From: Bacteroidota bacterium
Lineage (GTDB): Bacteria; Bacteroidota; Bacteroidia; 2-12-FULL-35-15
Direction: 5' to 3'
NCBI GenBank assembly: GCA_005772895.1
Contig: SXIH01000055.1
Span: forward strand, 62,001-126,000
DNA: 64,000 nt
This document shows positions 53,108-63,200 of this stretch, piece by piece (the stretch's first letter is position 1; each line of letters begins with the position of its first letter). The notes beneath the pieces are model-generated. The model was not told the origin of the DNA. It was given only the letters and a program-made list of their open reading frames with translations, and did no database searches. The translations under genes and the position numbers were made by a program.

Positions 53108-53793
53108 TATTTCAAAAGGTCGGAAGCCAGCTTGGGTAAACCAATGCTGGCTTTTTCTTTGATTACTTTCAGGTTAGCAATTCCGGTTACTTTAATGTCA
53201 CTCGGGTCGATTAAATACTTGGGAATATCTTGAGGTGAATAATCAATAATTCCTGCAGCCGGATAAACAGCCATAGAGGTTCCAACTACCACAAAAATAT
53301 CCGCTTTTTCGGCAATTATGTAAGCCGTTTCCATCATAGGAACCATTTCACCAAACCATACAATATGCGGTCGAAGTTGAGACCCTTTTTCACATTTATC
53401 TCCAAACTTAATTTCTTCTCCGGCAATTTTATAAACCAGAGATGAGTCAACAGTACTGCGACTTTTAGTGATTTCACCATGCAAATGAAGTACTTTTTTT
53501 GAGCCTGCACGTTCGTGTAAATCGTCAATATTTTGTGTGATTATTTGCACATCAAATTTCTGTTCTAATTCCACCAAAGCAAAATGAGCTTTATTGGGTT
53601 GGGCTTCCAAAACCTGTTTTCTGCGTTTATTGTAAAAATCAAGTACCAAACGCTGGTTTTTTTCCCAAGCCTGAGGTGTAGCCACTTCATTTATGTCGAA
53701 TTCTTCCCATAATCCGCCACTGTCGCGAAAGGTCTTAATCCCGCTCTCAGCACTAATTCCGGCACCTGTAAATACTACTAATTTTGGTTTCAT
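53107..53793 (-). CDS. cobB: NAD-dependent protein deacylase, sirtuin class III type (CobB-like)
   Basis: A 228-residue sirtuin. The NAD motifs are VVFTGAGISAESGIKTFRD and TQNIDDLHERAG, and the general base is His105 in HLHGEI. Tyr54 and Arg57 (FYNKRRKQ) are the class III pair that selects succinyl and malonyl lysine, so it may be a desuccinylase. The protein has a single Cys near residue 133 and so lacks the four-Cys zinc site present in most sirtuins. Its last codons run into the palindromic repeat. It stands alone, with the S74 gene on the other side of a terminator hairpin. Confidence 0.93.
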   Translation of the reverse strand: MKPKLVVFTGAGISAESGIKTFRDSGGLWEEFDINEVATPQAWEKNQRLVLDFYNKRRKQVLEAQPNKAHFALVELEQKFDVQIITQNIDDLHERAGSKKVLHLHGEITKSRSTVDSSLVYKIAGEEIKFGDKCEKGSQLRPHIVWFGEMVPMMETAYIIAEKADIFVVVGTSMAVYPAAGIIDYSPQDIPKYLIDPSDIKVTGIANLKVIKEKASIGLPKLASDLLK

Positions 53794-53818
53794 GAATCGC
53801 TAAAGTAAATATTAAAAT

Positions 53819-53842
53819 GGCTCGCAAAATATTTTGCGAGCC
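53819..53842 (-). terminator. Perfect hairpin after the tail-fibre/T9SS gene
   Basis: GGCTCGCAAAAT-ATTTTGCGAGCC is a perfect 12-base-pair palindrome without loop bases. On the minus strand it is followed by ATTTTAATATT. It lies 25 bp beyond the stop codon at 53867. Confidence 0.75.
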
Positions 53843-53866
53843 TTTTAATATAATTTTTAAATAAAA

Positions 53867-56212
53867 TTATTGTTTCACCATTTTCTTTGTTTCAAAAACT
53901 TTTCCATCAACTACAAGTGTGTAAGTATAAATTCCATTGCTTAAATCTTGAGCAAATACATTTAAACTTCCTTTTCCTTTATGAAAAAGATCTACCGATT
54001 GAATTAATTTTCCTTGAACATTGTAAAAAAGCATTTGTGCTTTTACAACATTTTCCGGTAAATCATAGTTGATGGTGGTTTGTTCCGAAAATGGATTTGG
54101 ACTATTTTGATCTAGAATGATAATTTGACTGTCTTTTAGATTCACATCTTGTGAAACAATTGGGTTGTTTGAATTGTTACTTTGTTGCATAGTATGGCTA
54201 CTGCAACACGAATTAATTAATGTAGCCAATTGATTGATTTGGTCTTGTAAAGAAGTATTGATGGAATCTTGATTTGAAGTTTTTGATTTCAAACTATCGA
54301 TGGATTTTTGTTGCTCTTTTATACCTTGCATTAAAATTGCAATGAATGCATTGTAGTTTAAAGTTTTGTAAGAAACAGAACCAGAAATAATATTCCCTAA
54401 AGTATCTCTTTCTTCGGTTTTATTCATATTACTTACTAATTCAGGTAATATTAGTTCCACTTCTGGTGCAATTAACCCATATTGTTTTTTATTGCTAAAA
54501 TTCAATCCATATACATTTGTTGTATCAAAATAAAATGATTTTGGATTTAGCTGACCAATAATGTCTAGGGCATTTGAAATAGAATCAATATTTGTTTTAA
54601 ACTGTGGATCTGACGGATATGTCATTATTCCTACTCCATCAAAATTTCCATTTAAAAAATAGTTTCCGTTTACAACAAGTCTGTAACCTGGATTTGGGCT
54701 TAATACACCTAATCCAGCATTCCCTCCACCTGGTGGGACTACAATTGCGTGAACTTTAGCAGCATCGGATCCAATAAATTCACCAGCAATATTTCCTGGA
54801 ATCATTGTATTGTTTTGAACGACAGATGTGACAGAATACACATCATCTTCAACAAAAAATTTGGAAGTAGAAGCGCAATTAGTAAAACGAGAAATATTTA
54901 CAGCACCATCGCCACTAAAGTTATAAGCAAATGTTGCAAGCGGAATCTCCCAATCAGTTGTTAAGGGAACTGCAGTAGTTCCACATACGTTACCAAAATT
55001 TCCACCGCTAGGTACATAAATCACATCTCCGTCATTATTCACAGTAAGAACACCTGGACCAGGGTTTGCAACTGGAATGGCAAATCCTGGACCGCTGCCA
55101 CCTTTCATATTTGTAAGCCTTAATCCACTCGAACCATTAGCAGAACCAAAAAATGGGTCCCCAGTGATAGTAGTTATTTCTAATCTGTTATCTGGCGTGG
55201 CAGTTCTCAATCCTAATTGACCATTAGCGTCCATTAGCATTTCAAGAGTAGTAAAATTACACCATTGAAACAAATCTCTATTTATTACAGCTGTACCGCC
55301 CAACCCATTAGCATTTCTTTTTCTAGCATCAAATTCAACGACAGCAGTGTTAAATAATCCTGCTATATCGCTTGAAACTCTTATTGCCCCACTAACTACC
55401 ATTCCTTGGGTAGCATTTGTAAAATAATTTCTGTTATTAAAACCTGCTAACATAGGAACAAATGTGTTGTCGGCATTTGTTCCATTCATCAAGCGTATAT
55501 TACTTAAAGTATCATCATGAATTCTTCCCTGGAAAACAATATCAAAAATATTTGGATTTGTGCTTCCCATCTGTGCGCTCGCAGTTGAAATAACATCCAT
55601 TTCAATGTTTGGAAAAGCAAAAGGGATCATAAAATGTCCCATTCTAAAATTTCCGTTAGATCCCCGTAAGAATAATCCTTTTTGAACACTTGGTGCAAAA
55701 TCTTGTGCATAAATCGTTGTATTAACATCAGTAGCATCTCCTAGTTTTACATCATCGGGTGTTGCACCAAAATTTTCACAGAAAATTCCGAGTGTCTTAT
55801 TCCGAACAATCATATTTATTCTTGCATTTTGGAATTGAACCATGTCCAATTGGCCAGGAAAATATGTTGTCCCAACAATTCCAAAACCATCTTCAACACC
55901 TAAACTACCTTGTCCAATATGTATTCGTTGATTTGGATTAATTGTGTTTACTCCAAGAAATCCCTGATTAGTCCCGATTTCTCCAATGAGACGCATACGC
56001 TCAACACCAAAAGTAAAAAATCGAATATCTCTTTTGCCAGAAGGGTTGGGCAAACCTGCCGTGCCAAAAATGTTATTTCTTGGAGGCGTGTTTAATAAGT
56101 TACCAGCAACAGTTGTAGCATCCCACTGATTCTGACTATAGCCAGAAACTTGGTTTAACATTAATGCAATTATATTTGCGAAAAATGTTTTAAATTCGAA
56201 TAGTTTTTTCAT
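53867..56212 (-). CDS. Secreted tail-fibre-like protein with S74 chaperone and T9SS type A tail
   Basis: A 781-residue protein. After the signal peptide (ANIIALMLNQVSGYSQ) there is a long beta-rich region (about residues 25-530), then a tail-fibre S74 intramolecular chaperone at about 570-640: SDPQFKTNIDSISNALDIIG, which has the Ser and Lys of the auto-cleavage dyad, and KQYGLIAPEVELILPELV. A short coiled coil follows, then the type A sorting domain (LDQNSPNPFSEQTTINYDLP to the MVKQ end). In phages this domain trimerises and then cuts itself off. I take the ATG at the signal peptide (56212); the frame to 56293 adds codons without signal character. The barrel gene is 19 bp upstream on the same strand. 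Confidence 0.88.
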   Translation of the reverse strand: MKKLFEFKTFFANIIALMLNQVSGYSQNQWDATTVAGNLLNTPPRNNIFGTAGLPNPSGKRDIRFFTFGVERMRLIGEIGTNQGFLGVNTINPNQRIHIGQGSLGVEDGFGIVGTTYFPGQLDMVQFQNARINMIVRNKTLGIFCENFGATPDDVKLGDATDVNTTIYAQDFAPSVQKGLFLRGSNGNFRMGHFMIPFAFPNIEMDVISTASAQMGSTNPNIFDIVFQGRIHDDTLSNIRLMNGTNADNTFVPMLAGFNNRNYFTNATQGMVVSGAIRVSSDIAGLFNTAVVEFDARKRNANGLGGTAVINRDLFQWCNFTTLEMLMDANGQLGLRTATPDNRLEITTITGDPFFGSANGSSGLRLTNMKGGSGPGFAIPVANPGPGVLTVNNDGDVIYVPSGGNFGNVCGTTAVPLTTDWEIPLATFAYNFSGDGAVNISRFTNCASTSKFFVEDDVYSVTSVVQNNTMIPGNIAGEFIGSDAAKVHAIVVPPGGGNAGLGVLSPNPGYRLVVNGNYFLNGNFDGVGIMTYPSDPQFKTNIDSISNALDIIGQLNPKSFYFDTTNVYGLNFSNKKQYGLIAPEVELILPELVSNMNKTEERDTLGNIISGSVSYKTLNYNAFIAILMQGIKEQQKSIDSLKSKTSNQDSINTSLQDQINQLATLINSCCSSHTMQQSNNSNNPIVSQDVNLKDSQIIILDQNSPNPFSEQTTINYDLPENVVKAQMLFYNVQGKLIQSVDLFHKGKGSLNVFAQDLSNGIYTYTLVVDGKVFETKKMVKQ

Positions 56213-56231
56213 GGTTTTGTTTTTAGTTTTA

Positions 56232-57011
56232 TTAAAATAAATAAATCGTTGTAAAAGAAACAATTCCTTTTGAATGTGTGAACCCACTCTCACTAAACAG
56301 ATAATAAGACGTTGCGGTATAGTTGGATGGAATCGATTGAGAAACAGTTAATTCGACATTTCCACCTAATTTTCGATAGACATATGAATCTGATATTTCA
56401 GCTCCAATAGAAAAATGTTTTAGTAAGTGGAAACTGACTCCAAAGAATGCTGAAAGTCCAACTGAAAACCCGCCAGGAATAACCACTTTGCTTTCATTAT
56501 CATATTGAATTGTTGAAAAGGTTTCATCGGTATAATAAATGCCATACCCCTCTTGTAAAAATTCCTTATACTTAGTATAAAGAATTCCAGTACCGCCATA
56601 AATTCCAAGATTACCTTTGCTAACTGTACCAATTACTTCAGGAGAAATATAATATCTTCTTTGTTTAATTGTTAAATCTCCTAGAAAGCATGATCCACAT
56701 GGCGCTCCTATAGATTCATCCCTTACATCTCTATGTTGCTGTTGATTAACTTGTATTACCCCAGATTTTAAACGAAGAGAAAATCTCTCATTTACATTAT
56801 GCTTTCCTACTATACCGAGGGAATATGACAAATTTTTCCAAGCTCCATGTGAATCATAAAAATCAAGTTCTGCATCAGGATTCTCAAAAGGAAATATTTT
56901 ATCAATAGTATTTAATTGTAAACCAATACCCCATTTGTATTTTATTGAATCCTTTTGAGAGAAGCAAATATTAGAGGAGGAAAGCAAGAGGATGTAAATT
57001 ATTTTTTTCAT
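56232..57011 (-). CDS. Outer-membrane beta-barrel-like protein
   Basis: A 259-residue secreted protein with signal peptide (IIYILLLSSSNICFSQ) and alternating strands (WGIGLQLNTIDKIF, SYSLGIVGKHNVN, FSLRLKSGVIQVN, RYYISPEVIGTVS, KGIVSFTTIYLF end), the pattern of a small barrel. A Cys pair occurs at GAPCGSCFLG. No named family seen. It precedes the S74/T9SS gene by 19 bp and is probably co-transcribed, perhaps as an anchor or channel for it. A CAAATTTA box (TAAATTTG on the minus strand) at 57058-57065 may be the -7 element. Confidence 0.7.
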   Translation of the reverse strand: MKKIIYILLLSSSNICFSQKDSIKYKWGIGLQLNTIDKIFPFENPDAELDFYDSHGAWKNLSYSLGIVGKHNVNERFSLRLKSGVIQVNQQQHRDVRDESIGAPCGSCFLGDLTIKQRRYYISPEVIGTVSKGNLGIYGGTGILYTKYKEFLQEGYGIYYTDETFSTIQYDNESKVVIPGGFSVGLSAFFGVSFHLLKHFSIGAEISDSYVYRKLGGNVELTVSQSIPSNYTATSYYLFSESGFTHSKGIVSFTTIYLF

Positions 57012-57136
57012 ACTTGTACTTTTTATTTAGCTAATATAAACTAATTCACGTGAGAAACAAATTTAAAATATAGTCGAAATTTTTTGAAAGGGACAGATAA
57101 TAAAATTTAAGTTTTTAGTAAAATGTTGTTTCATTT

Positions 57137-57166
57137 TTGCGTTCTAAAATTAGTAACCTAATTTTG
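57137..57166 (+). promoter_or_regulatory. Promoter of the maeB-ruvA-sprA unit
   Basis: TTG (57137-57139), 19 bp spacer, TAATTTTG (57159-57166): a full match to the Bacteroidota consensus. The leader would be about 67 bases to the maeB ATG. The gap 57012-57239 also holds the opposite gene's control region. Confidence 0.55.
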
Positions 57167-57239
57167 TTATTATCCCTTTGAGGTTATGCTATTTATTGAG
57201 AAATTGTTATATTCGCAATTCAAAAAATTTACCTAAAAA

Positions 57240-59510
57240 ATGGCAAAATTAAGAAAGCAAGATGCCTTGGATTATCATTCACAAGGAAGACCTGGAAAAA
57301 TTGAGGTAATCCCAACAAAACCGCATAGTTCACAGAGAGATCTTTCATTGGCATACTCGCCAGGCGTTGCGGAACCCTGTTTAGAAATAGAGAAAAATCC
57401 TGAAGATGCTTATAAATACACAGCTAAAGGCAATTTGGTTGCAGTAATATCAAACGGAACAGCCGTTTTAGGTTTGGGAAACATTGGAGCATTAGCATCT
57501 AAGCCCGTTATGGAAGGGAAAGGTTTACTTTTTAAAATATTTGCAGATATCGATGTGTTCGATATTGAAGTAGACGCCTCCGACATTGACCTTTTTGTAA
57601 ATACAGTTAAAGCAATTGCTCCGACATTCGGAGGAATTAATCTGGAAGATATCAAAGCCCCTGAATGTTTTGAAATTGAACGAAGATTAAAAGAGGAATT
57701 GAAAATTCCATTGATGCACGATGACCAACACGGAACAGCAATTATTTCTGCTGCAGCATTACTCAATGCCTGTGAAGTAGCAAAAAAGAAAATCGATAAA
57801 GTTAGAATTGTTGTTAACGGAGCAGGAGCATCTGCGATTTCTTGTGCGAAACTTTACATTGCTATTGGAGCAAAAAAAGAAAACATTTTAATGTTAGATA
57901 GCAAAGGTTTGTTGAGAGTTGATAGAGATGATTTGGATGAACAGAAAAAATTCTTTGCAAGCACAAACAAAAAAATCACAACACTGGAAGAAGCAATGAA
58001 AGATGCAGATGTATTTGTGGGTCTTTCCAAAGGAAATGTGGTGAATCAAAAAATGATTCAGTCTATGGCAAAGCGCCCAATCGTTTTCGCATTGGCTAAT
58101 CCAGATCCTGAAATTCCATATTCAGAAGCGATGGCTGCCCGTCCGGATATAATTATGGCTACAGGTCGTTCTGATCATCCTAACCAGGTAAACAACGTTT
58201 TGGGTTTTCCTTTTATTTTCCGTGGAGCATTGGATGTGAGAGCAACACAAATTAATGAAGCAATGAAGTTGGCTGCTGTTTATGCCATTGCAGGTCTTGC
58301 AAAAGAAGTTGTTCCCGAAACAGTAAACTTAGCTTACGATTCAAAAAATATTACGTTTGGTCCTGAATACATTATTCCAAAACCAATCGACCCGCGTTTG
58401 ATTTATACTGTTGCTCCAGCTGTTGCTAAAGCTGCAATGGAATCAGGAGTAGCGCAACATAAAATTACCAATTGGGATGCTTATGTTCAGGAGTTAATCA
58501 ACCGTTTAGGCTTGGATAACAAACTTATCCGTAACATCACAAACAAAGCAAAACAAAATCCTAAGCGTGTAGTTTTTGCTGAAGCAGATCATTATAAAAT
58601 TTTAAAAGCTGCTCAGCAAGTTCATGATGAAGGAATTGCTAAACCAATTCTTTTAGGAGACATAGAAAAAATTAAAAAATTAATCGCTGATAATAATTTG
58701 GATTTGGGAGATATTCCAATCATTGATCCGCGTAGTAAATCGGAAGACGACAGAAGAGCTGCATTTGGAGATATCTTTTTCAAAAAACGTCAACGCAGAG
58801 GTTTCACTTTGTACGAAGCAAAAAAAGTGATGAAAGAAAGAAATCACTTTGGAGCAATGATGGTGGAAACAGGTGCTGCTGATGCAATGATTTCGGGATT
58901 GACAAGAAAGTATGCTGATCCTATTCGTCCGGCCTTACAAATTATCGGAGTGCAGGAAGGGGTGAAACGTGTAGCGGGAATGTATATCATGAATACCAAG
59001 CAAGGTCCGTTTTTCTTTGCGGATACAACCATGAATGTGAATCCTACTGTTCAGGATTTGGTTGACATTACTGTTCTAACTGCAACAAGTGTAAAACAAT
59101 TTAACATTACTCCACGCATTGCATTGTTATCGTATTCCAACTTTGGTTCTGCCGAAGGAGAAGTGCCAAACAAAATGCGTGATGCTGTAGAAATTTTACA
59201 TAAGAATTATCCGGGAATGATTGTAGACGGAGAGATGCAAGCGAATTTTGCATTGAACGATGAATTGATGAAAGAACAATTTCCGTTTTCTGATTTAGCA
59301 GATAAAAAAGTGAATACACTTATCTTTCCAAATCTTGCATCTGGAAATATTGCTTATAAATTGCTTCAGGAAATGGGCGGTGCAGAAGCTATCGGACCAG
59401 TTTTAATTGGAATGAAAAAACCTGTTCACATTTTGCAATTGGGTAGCTCGGTGCGTGAAATTGTAAATATGGTTACGATTGCTGTTATTGATGCACAAGC
59501 GAAAAGGTAG
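57240..59510 (+). CDS. maeB: NADP-dependent malic enzyme (MaeB type, with phosphotransacetylase-like domain)
   Basis: A 756-residue two-part enzyme that converts malate to pyruvate and CO2 with NADP+. The malic N domain includes LSLAYSPGVAEPC (catalytic Tyr region) and DDQHGTAI. The NAD-binding domain follows (VRIVVNGAGASAIS; LANPDPEIPYSEA). From about residue 430 a phosphotransacetylase-like domain (KQNPKRVVFAEADHY to the NIAYKLLQEMGGAEAIGP end) is present, as in E. coli MaeB, where it serves regulation. Length is normal. The next gene, ruvA, follows after 94 bp, partly repeat sequence. Confidence 0.95.
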   Translation: MAKLRKQDALDYHSQGRPGKIEVIPTKPHSSQRDLSLAYSPGVAEPCLEIEKNPEDAYKYTAKGNLVAVISNGTAVLGLGNIGALASKPVMEGKGLLFKIFADIDVFDIEVDASDIDLFVNTVKAIAPTFGGINLEDIKAPECFEIERRLKEELKIPLMHDDQHGTAIISAAALLNACEVAKKKIDKVRIVVNGAGASAISCAKLYIAIGAKKENILMLDSKGLLRVDRDDLDEQKKFFASTNKKITTLEEAMKDADVFVGLSKGNVVNQKMIQSMAKRPIVFALANPDPEIPYSEAMAARPDIIMATGRSDHPNQVNNVLGFPFIFRGALDVRATQINEAMKLAAVYAIAGLAKEVVPETVNLAYDSKNITFGPEYIIPKPIDPRLIYTVAPAVAKAAMESGVAQHKITNWDAYVQELINRLGLDNKLIRNITNKAKQNPKRVVFAEADHYKILKAAQQVHDEGIAKPILLGDIEKIKKLIADNNLDLGDIPIIDPRSKSEDDRRAAFGDIFFKKRQRRGFTLYEAKKVMKERNHFGAMMVETGAADAMISGLTRKYADPIRPALQIIGVQEGVKRVAGMYIMNTKQGPFFFADTTMNVNPTVQDLVDITVLTATSVKQFNITPRIALLSYSNFGSAEGEVPNKMRDAVEILHKNYPGMIVDGEMQANFALNDELMKEQFPFSDLADKKVNTLIFPNLASGNIAYKLLQEMGGAEAIGPVLIGMKKPVHILQLGSSVREIVNMVTIAVIDAQAKR

Positions 59511-59520
59511 CTTCTCCTAA

Positions 59521-59546
59521 CACATTCGACTACGCTCAGTGTGACG
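59521..59546. repeat. TTCGACTACGCTCAG repeat (copy 2)
   Basis: CACATTCGACTACGCTCAGTG and following TGACG is the minus-strand equivalent of the flanks of the element at 53062-53107 (GTCACCCTGAGC and GTAGTCGAA), without its central stem. It sits in the maeB-ruvA gap. Confidence 0.5.
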
Positions 59547-59604
59547 GTTGAATATAACGATAGGCAACTCTTTTGAATTAATTACGTCTTTTAAAATAGA
59601 ACGA

Positions 59605-60192
59605 ATGATTTATCATGTAGAAGGAAAATTAGTAGAGAAAACACCAACATATGTTGTGATTGATGCAGGTGGAGTTGGTTATGTAATGCAAATTTCTTTA
59701 AACACATTTACAAAAATCGGAGATGCCGAAAAATGTAAATTGTTTACCGAACAAATGTATGTGCGTGATGATACGCCTCGTTTTTATGGCTTTGCAGACA
59801 TAGCAGAAAGAAATTTATTTCGTTTGCTAGTTTCTGTTTCCGGTGTTGGTGGAACAAGTGCATTGCTGATGTTATCATCTTTAAGTGCTGCTGAAATTCA
59901 AAATGCAATTGCTACGGCAAATGTTGCTGTAATTAAAAGTGTAAAAGGAATAGGAGAAAAAACAGCACAGCGAGTGATTGTAGACTTGAAAGATAAAATG
60001 GGCAAGAGTGATTTATCAGCAGAAATATTTTCAAGCGTTAACAATACTTTGAAGGAAGAAGCGTTATCTGCTCTTGTGATGTTGGGATTCAACAAAGCAG
60101 CTGCTGATAAAGTGTTGGATAAAATTATTAGAACAGAAGGCACAGGACAAACAGTAGAACAGCTGATTAAATCGGCACTCAAAAATCTTTAA
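59605..60192 (+). CDS. ruvA: Holliday junction helicase subunit RuvA
   Basis: A 195-residue protein that binds Holliday junctions and loads the RuvB motor. The N-terminal OB fold is MIYHVEGKLVEKTPTYVVID; the central helix-hairpin-helix pair is FRLLVSVSGVGGTSALLML with SVKGIGEKTAQRVIVDLKDK; the C-terminal domain III is LSALVMLGFNKAAADKVLDK. I take the ATG at 59605; the frame opens at 59548 but those codons encode no OB strand. Followed after 16 bp by sprA. Confidence 0.97.
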   Translation: MIYHVEGKLVEKTPTYVVIDAGGVGYVMQISLNTFTKIGDAEKCKLFTEQMYVRDDTPRFYGFADIAERNLFRLLVSVSGVGGTSALLMLSSLSAAEIQNAIATANVAVIKSVKGIGEKTAQRVIVDLKDKMGKSDLSAEIFSSVNNTLKEEALSALVMLGFNKAAADKVLDKIIRTEGTGQTVEQLIKSALKNL

Positions 60193-60208
60193 TTTTTTTA
60201 TTTGCATT

Positions 60209-63200
60209 TTGACCAGGTCGATTACAAAATATATACTTGTTACAGGAGCATCCATTGGAATGCTTTCGCTCATTGTTACTTCCAATGCCAAAATGAGTTC
60301 GTTCCTTCATGCAGATATTGCAGAAGCAAATAAACCACTCGTTGCAATTGATACGCCTGAAGATCCTGACGCGCCCGTAATTTTACCATACAATTTTACC
60401 GACCAATCAACTGGTGATCCATTGAATTATCCAAATGGAGGTGGCTTGATGTTGAACAATCCTTCTAACGTAAATACAAATGTTGAGTACGATCCTGTAA
60501 CCGGACAGTACAATGTAAATCAAACAATGGGTGGAATGGATTATCGTCCGCCAACGTATTTAGATACGGAAGAATATCAAAAATTAATGTTTGATAAACA
60601 AGTGAAAGATTATTGGAATGCACGTTCACATGCAGAAAGCGAAAATGCGCAAAGCAAAACAGCTATTCCGAAATTACATGTAGGCGGAGAAATATTCGAT
60701 CGTATTTTTGGTGGTAACACCGTTGATATCCGCCCGAACGGTTCTGCCGAATTAATTTTTGCTTACAACGGAACAAAAACAGAAAACCCTGCGATACCCG
60801 TAAAGAATAGAAAGACAAACACTTTTGATTTTGATGAAAAAATTCAATTGAACGTTGTTGGAAAAATCGGAGATAAATTAAAATTAACAACAAGCTATAA
60901 TACCGAAGCAACATTTGATTACGAAAATCAAATGAAATTAGAATACACGGGTTACGAAGATGAAATCATAAAAAAGATTGAAGCAGGTAATGTGAGTTTA
61001 CCGCTCAATGGTTCTTTGATCACAGGTAGTCAAACTTTGTTTGGAGTAAAAACACAATTGCAATTCGGACGATTGACTGTAACAAGTGTATTGTCGCAGC
61101 AAAAAGGAAAAAAATCAGAGGTGGAAGTTACGGGTGGTGCGCAAGTAAGTAAGTTTGATATTCCGGGCGACCAATACGAAGCAAACCGACATTTCTTTCT
61201 TGGACATTATTTCCGTGATAATTTTAACGCTGCTTTAGCAAATTTACCATTTGTAAATTCTCAGATAAACATCAACCGGATAGAGGTTTGGATTTCTAAT
61301 ACCAATGGTGCAACCAATGATGTAAGAAGTGTTGTTGCGTTTGCAGAATTGGCAGAAGATTCTACACATGTTCCACAGGACCAAGAATTCTATGTTGATA
61401 TGGATGCTCTTGATAAATTACCTTATAACGGACAAAATGATTTGTATGCTAGTATGGCCGCATCCAGTGGTACAGGGGTTACAGATGTAAGAAAAATAAA
61501 TTATACAGTATCAGCAATTAATACACTTTCTGCAGGCATATTAAAACAACAAACCAATTTTGAATTAGTAAGCAGTGCACGAAAATTACAAGCATCAGAA
61601 TATACTTTCAATGCAAGGCTAGGGTATATTTCTTTAAATCAGCAATTAAATCCAGATCAAATTCTTTCTGTTGCTTATGAGTATACATATAATGGAAATG
61701 TATACAAAGTAGGTGAATTGTCAACGGACGGTATCAGTGCGCCTGATGCCTTGTTTACAAAAATGTTAAAGAGTTCTGCCATCAACACAAAACATCCGAT
61801 GTGGAATTTGATGATGAAAAACGTTTATTCAATTGGTGCATACCAAGTGAATGCACAGGATTTTAAATTGGAGGTGTTTTATACAAACGCAATAAGTGGA
61901 ACAGACATTAATTATTTACCTGTTACCGATTGTCAAACACAAATAAAAGGAAAACCATTGATTCAGGTATTGAATCTCGATCGCTTAAATCAGCAAAGTG
62001 ATCAAACACCTGATGGAGTTTTTGATTTTATTGATGGTGTAACAATTAATTCAACAAACGGTAGAATTATTTTTCCGGTTATTGAACCTTTCGGAGATCA
62101 TTTAAGAAGCAAGTTTGATCCAGTTTGTAATCCCCTAGAAGCAAATTCATATGTATTTGATCCTTTATACGATTCAACCATTACTTCTGCACGAAATGTT
62201 TTTGCGAACTTAAATCGTTTCAAATTAAAAGGAACCTACAAGGGAGCAGGAGGCTCCGAAATTTCCTTGGGTGCACCTAACGTTCCGCAAGGCTCCGTAA
62301 CAGTTACAGCGGGTGGAATTGTTTTGCAGGAAAACGTACAATATACTGTTGACTATACTCTGGGACGTGTAAAAATTATTGATGAAGGAATTTTAAATTC
62401 GGGAACACCCATAAAAATTTCCCTAGAAAGTAATGCCCTCTTCGCCATTCAGCAAAAAACATTATTCGGGACTCATCTCGATTATCGAATCAATAAAGAT
62501 TTTAGTATTGGTGCAACAGTTTTAAATTTAACGGAACGGCCTCTCACTAAAAAAGTAAACATTGGAGAAGAACCAATTTCAAATACCATTTTTGGATTTG
62601 ATGCGAACTATAGAACAGAAGCGCCCTTCTTAACTCGTTTGGTAGATAAAATTCCATTTATCGAAACGAAAGAAATGAGTACGATTACTGCTGCAGGTGA
62701 ATTTGCATATTTGATTCCGGGTCACAGTAAAGCCATTGGAAAAAGCGGAAACTCTTATATCGATGACTTTGAAGGAAGTCAGTCGGAAATAGCGTTGCAT
62801 TCACAAAGTGCATGGAGTTTGGCAAGTACACCACAAGGGCAAACAGCTTCCGGAATGTTTCCTGAAGGAGCATTGTCGGATTCCTTACCGAATGGTTTTA
62901 ACAGAGCAAGATTAAATTGGTATCACATCGATCCATTGATGATGCGTACGCAAGATGGAATTACTCCTCCGAATATCAGTTCAACAGATATGTCGAATAA
63001 CTTTGCACGTGAAATTCCGGAGACAGAAGTTTTTCCTAATAAACCATCTTCATCCGGAACGCCTGTGATTTTAACTACGTTGGATTTATCTTATTATCCA
63101 AGTGAGCGCGGTCCTTACAATTATGATGTTAGTCCGTCTTTTTGTTCAGCAGGTTTGGATGCAAATGGAAATTTGAATAATCCCACTTCCCGTTGGGGAG

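Noticed and set aside
57410-57766. Open frame of 118 codons opposite maeB
   Set aside because: It lies wholly inside a well-conserved enzyme gene and encodes no recognisable domain.
59548-59604. Upstream start for ruvA at 59548
   Set aside because: The 19 added codons lie partly next to the repeat and do not match the RuvA OB-fold start, which begins at MIYHVEG.
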